Shown one piece after another: positions 59,761 to 64,000 of a DNA stretch of 64,000 nt (its first letter is position 1; the number at the start of each line of letters is the position of its first letter). The DNA is from Blastomyces gilchristii SLH14081 (lineage: Eukaryota; Ascomycota; Eurotiomycetes; Onygenales; Ajellomycetaceae), in the NCBI RefSeq assembly GCF_000003855.2, contig NW_003101674.1:920734-984733 (forward strand), given 5' to 3'. The notes under the pieces are model-generated. The model ran no database searches, was not told the origin of the DNA, and was given only the letters and a program-made list of their open reading frames with translations. The position numbers and the translations under genes were made by a program.

Positions 59761-62060
59761 ATGGATCCCAAGACCCAAAAGCCGAAGCTGCCGGTGCAGC
59801 AATTTATTGTATTGTGTATGTCAACATGGATCCTGTCATATAACTAAATGCCCACAAACAGCTAACTGGCTGGACTTCGTGATTGTAGCAATATGTCGAT
59901 TCGCCGAGCCTGGTAATTTCCCTATCCCTCCCCTTATAAAAGAAAACACTTATTTTGCTTTGTATTGAATAGGAGGAGACTTTCAATCATTTGGAGTTAA
60001 GATGTTGATCTGTGTTACGCCTTGCCAGTTATTTTCACCTCCGTATTTCCATATCTTGTATGTACGAACCCTCTATCGTTTCGTTCACCTTAGTTCTGCC
60101 TCATTTTTAAGTCATTTTTGAGTTAAACTCAAAGATGCAGAATGCTGTATTCTACATAGCTTTATATATGCCATGAACCCTTTCTTTTGAATCAATCAAC
60201 TTACATAGACATGGGAACCGTTTCTGATCATCATTTACCAACACTTCATACAGCCCGAAATGATACGCAGCTTAGGAGTCAGCGACAACGAAGTCGCCAA
60301 ATGGGTCGGATTGACCTCTGCAATATTTTCAGTGTGCCAAGGCCTAACAGCCGTAGCGTGGGGTGCGGTATCTGATCGAATCGGTCGAAAACCAGTCATC
60401 ATATCTGGTCTCTGCATCACAATGTCTTTTAGCCTATTGTTTGGTTTCTCAACCTCACTACCCATGGCTATCCTGGCACGAGCCTGTGTTGGATTGGGCA
60501 ATGGGAATGTGGGCATTATCCGGACCATTGTCGCAGAACTAGTTCCCGAGAAGGAACTACAGCCCCGTGCTTTCAGCTTAATGCCGCTGGTGTGGACGAT
60601 TGGGAGCATATTCGGCCCTGCATTTGGCGGGGCGCTGGCTGACCCTGCTAAGAGGCACAAGGAGCAATTTGGCCATAGCAAGTTTTTCAAGAAGTACCCC
60701 TATGCGTTGCCCAATATGGCTGTGTCTGTTTTCTTTATTATTGGGATACTCACAGGCCTGTTGTTTCTTCAAGTACGTTCCTGTATTTTCCATCTCCCCC
60801 CCCCCCCCCGGTTTCCGAGTGACATGGCATGATACTTACCTACTTGAATTAGGAAACCCTCGCATCGAAAAGGGGTCATCAAGATTGGGGCTTGACTTTG
60901 GGGAAAATGCTCACAAGACCGTTTGAGAGACGAAAGGAGCAGAAGACCGCTCGTGGCATCGTGGTAAACGAAGAAGATGAGACCACACCGCTCCTCACTT
61001 CTCGCGAGCCTCAGGCGCAGCAAGGCAGTAAAAAGAGCGACTCTCCAAACTTGCCATGGTCACAAATATTGATTCCCCAGTCAAATCTCGTTTTGCTTGC
61101 TTATGCCACTATGTCCATGCACACTGTGGCATTCGACTCCGTATTCACCGTATTTTTAAACCATAAGTTGCAGGACTACGGAAACAACCCGGACGTGAAT
61201 CTGCCGTTCAAGTTTTCTGGCGGTTTCGGTATCGGTACGTGCATTGTTCTTCTTTTTCCTGTTTTTGCCCCCTTTTCTTTTTTTTACGTTTCTAGCCATT
61301 CTTCCCGTACATTTACTAAAGTTTTGTTCTAGACGCCCAACAAATCGGAATTCTTTACACTATCAACGCCATAATCGGCATGTTAACCCAATTTTTCATA
61401 TTCCCGCGCGCTGCTCACCGTTATGGGGTTCTCAACTGCCTCAAAGTCGTTTCCGTAATATTTCCAATGACCTATTTTTTGACGCCTTTTACTGTGCTCT
61501 TCCCCTCCAACGCCTCCCGCCAGATAGCAGCATTCCTACTTATGTGCTCTAAACTTGCCTGTGTGGTGTTCGCATTCCCATGCTCCATCATCTTGCTGAC
61601 GAACTCCGCCAAAAGCATGAGTATTCTTGGTAGCTTGAACGGTGTTGCCACAAGTGCGTCTGCGGTAGGAAAGGCGATAGGTCCAGCGATCCTCGGAGGA
61701 ACCTTTTCGCTAGGCGTTAAGAAAGGGTATATGATTTTACCCTGGTGGACTTTGGCGTTCATAGCGAGCCTGAGTGCGTTGCCGGTATTTTGGTGCAAGG
61801 AGAATGACCATTTTAGTGAGAGCGCAGATACGGATGGGGACGATAATGGACTTGTTACTGCAAATGGAAATGAGGTAGAGAGGGGTGAGGCATCCCATTA
61901 CCAGGAAGATACCGATGGAGAAACTCGAGGATGGGAAGACCGCGAGACTTTGAAGAAAGGAAATGCTGGTGGTAATGGCTTTGTTCGATCAGATCAGCAA
62001 TACCATAAGGGCGGGTTGGGAGGGCGGCGTGCGCACGAAAACGGACAGGAGGACGACTGA
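59761..62060 (+). CDS. Major facilitator superfamily transporter (DHA1/ZIFL-like, 12 TM)
   Basis: Exons 59761-59815, 59889-59912, 60029-60057, 60254-60772, 60853-61234 and 61333-62060; 578 residues. The three tiny first exons give LPVQQFIVLSICRFAEPVIF, then TSVFPYLPEMIRSLGVSD (TM1 region). Next come WVGLTSAIFSVCQGLTAVAW, GAVSDRIGRKPVIISG (MFS motif A between TM2 and TM3), RACVGLGNGNVGIIRTIVAE (motif B region), LMPLVWTIGSIFGPAFGGAL (motif C of drug:H+ antiporters) and a charged central loop ending DETTPLLTS. The second half carries six more helices and an acidic/Gly-rich tail. The layout matches the fungal tetracycline-resistance/ZIFL-like group in the plasma or vacuolar membrane. Substrate unknown. 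It is divergent from the P450 gene. Confidence 0.92.
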
Positions 62061-62782
62061 CGGGACAGGGGGGATGCTTGACCGTCGACAACTCGTCGCC
62101 ATTTCTCAAACCCGAGGGGCAGGTTTGCTGAAAAGCAAAGATCGGAGGCTGCTCAAGCGGTATACTACCTCCATGCGTCGTCGCTGGAGGGAAGTCGAAA
62201 AAATTACTAAATAGTTGACTCACTGGCTGCGGGGTAGGATTGAGTCACACCTGAAAACCCATGAGCGAACGATACAATCTAACGAAACGAGATTTTAAGA
62301 GCATGGCCGTCTTGATGTACTGACGACGTTATACCTAGGCACATGAACGACCTTTGATATACTGTCGGTGTCATTGACAGCTGAAAGATTAGAGATTTAA
62401 CTAGAATTGAGTAGCTTTGATGTTATTAGTGAGAAACTTTTTTTTTTGTCTCACATAGAGCGACTTGGTGAATATATACACGGCATCAGTGTTTATACGG
62501 CATACAATTGATGCAGGAAATGTGCAGTATGATTGTTTATGTACTGCTAAAATAATTAATAATAATAATAATAAGAAGAATAATAAGAATAATATTAATA
62601 AAATTAAAATTAATAATAATAAAATTAAGAACTTGGTAAGAGATTAATTGTAAATGGCCGAAATCTGTAGACGAAACCACACTTTCTGTAAGCCGAAGCT
62701 GCCGAACAAGGCATGTGCTCGTGGCGTTTAGAGCCTCCTTACCAGCCTTAGGCCTGAAATTTCCTTTTTGCATTTAAGGGTA
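62061..62782. other. Convergent intergenic region
   Basis: Between the MFS gene (+) and the peptidase (-). Contains an AAT/ATA microsatellite (62549-62630). No gene seen. Confidence 0.6.
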
Positions 62783-64000
62783 TCACTTCAGCAAGGCCGT
62801 GGCATCGTCTATTTTCTCCTGAATGATAGCTCTCCATCTCTAAATATCCAGCAAAATTCGTTAACATATATTCCAAGACAGAAGATGCGAATAACTGATA
62901 TACATAATAGTGACGTTTGATCTAAAGGCGGGACCTTACCTTGGCATTATCCAAATTACCACTCTCAAAGCTCTCGACGAGGCCAGGGAATGGTGCACCG
63001 GAATACCCAGTCCACAAGCCTGGTGCGAATACAACATGCTTGAACCAGTTTCGCCCATCCAGGCCCTGCTGGTGCAGCATTTTCCGTTCTAGGTATTTAT
63101 ATTTGTCATTTGCCGCACGAATCTTGAAGAAAAGTTGTACCTTCTTCCACCACTGCCACCAGGGCAGATCCTCATCGAGTTGCTTTGTAAGTGACGACGT
63201 GTATGCATCAAATGCAACTGCGGCGTTGTATAGATTTACAATCGCGGCATCAAGTGACTTGAAGCTAAATCCAGTGGTTGCTTTCTCTTTCACGGTGTCC
63301 AGGTACATGGCTAGCCCACTGGCGTAATCGGTTGCGTTCAAGCCCAAAACAGGTTTCTCTACCAGGTATGCGGCTGTTAAAGACCAGACTTTCGCAGCGG
63401 CAATATGGTACGTCCAGTTCGGGTCGCCGTAGTGATTCATCCAGTCAAAGCTGTCATAATTTGAATGGTATTGGTATACCGCATCCCCATCCTTCCGTTT
63501 GAAACCGTAATCGACACAGGGAATGCCGGCAAAGTCCTGGAAGGCAGTAAAGTCACTTCCGCTTCCCATGGAGGAAATTTTACCGTCCCAAACGTCAAGG
63601 ACAGTCTGGCCTTCGACGGTCTGATTTGGTGAAAGGACGAGGCTAGTGGCCTCATAGATAGCTTTATTTAGTAAGGGGCTGGCACTTGCTTTGAAATGTT
63701 GTCCACTGGTAGCCACGTCGACATTGAGATAGGCAACGATAGACTTGGAGAGCCAGGTGAGATTCTCCTCCACCCACTCTGTGGAGCCGATCAAGCCATA
63801 CTCTTCCCCATCCCAGCTGGCGAAGACAATGGTACGAAGTGGTTTCCAACCAGCCTTCATAGCATGGGCAAAGCTACGAATCACTTCGTTAAGAGCGGCG
63901 GAGCCGCTATTCGGGTCTCCGGCCCCGCCTGCAATCCAAGCGTCTCTGTGGTTGCCAAGAATAACCACTTCGTCCGGAATAGTGCCCTTGATGACCCCGA
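62783..64000 (-). CDS. M28 peptidase, glutamate carboxypeptidase II-like (transferrin-receptor-like dimerisation domain), partial
   Basis: Runs off the right edge; exons 62940-64000 and 62783-62839, the last ending RWRAIIQEKIDDATALLK. Within the peptidase domain, VVILGNHRDAWIAGGAGDPNSGSA supplies the first zinc ligands (His, Asp), FASWDGEEYGLIGSTEW the catalytic Glu and a zinc Glu, YLNVDVATSG another ligand region and YQYHSNYDSFDWM the last His. The rest (about 62940-63340) is the helical dimerisation domain with FPGLVESFESGN near the end. The family includes human PSMA and fungal vacuolar or cell-surface carboxypeptidases that release C-terminal Glu or Asp. The N-terminal anchor and protease-associated domain are outside the window. 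All visible metal and catalytic positions are intact. Confidence 0.93.

Overview
The window is nuclear DNA of a filamentous ascomycete, probably a eurotiomycete (Aspergillus/Onygenales side of Pezizomycotina). This rests on short GT-AG introns in almost every gene, a CMKB-type kinase, a HapC CCAAT-binding subunit, an AmdR-like Zn2Cys6 regulator, DUF726 and RTC4-like proteins, long intergenic regions rich in homopolymers and microsatellites, and a recurring TACTCCGTA motif. A run of exactly 100 N (28247-28346) shows it is a draft scaffold. I cannot name the species.

Layout. 1-366 is the 3' end of the complex I 49 kDa subunit. 1421-2427 (-) is a UBE2W-like ubiquitin-conjugating enzyme with a repeat-expanded loop. 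3318-3717 (-) is a small membrane protein, divergent from a calmodulin-dependent kinase (4660-6486, +). 7593-9233 (-) is a conserved hypothetical protein. 11628-16221 (-) is a very large STE20/GCK-family kinase. 18049-18360 (+) is a frameshifted small Gly-rich gene. 18915-21368 (-) is an Aro8-type aminotransferase. 21369-24314 is long intergenic DNA with a 464-bp MITE. 24315-26828 (+) is an AmdR-like transcription factor. 26829-29718 holds a minisatellite around the gap and a ~200-bp tandem repeat.

From 29719 to 48225 the genes are mostly housekeeping: prefoldin subunit 2, HapC, the spliceosomal helicase Prp16, Ost2 (divergent from a TMEM14 protein across a 370-bp promoter with ATCACGTGAT), an RTC4-domain protein and a DUF726 putative lipase.

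From about 49.9 kb the character turns accessory: a Helo-like/STAND-N-terminal-type protein with an internal tandem duplication, a decayed LicD/MNN4-type gene, a cytochrome P450, an MFS transporter and a partial M28 glutamate carboxypeptidase-like peptidase at the right edge. There is no biosynthetic core enzyme, so this is not a demonstrated cluster.

Exon structures were worked out by hand from splice signals, phase and expected family sequence, and every joined length is a multiple of three. The items most worth a second look are the MITE, the LicD pseudogene, the doubly frameshifted Gly-rich gene, the satellite-like array beside the gap, the TACTCCGTACGGAGTA palindromes and several tiny exons. 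I found no wholly new system.
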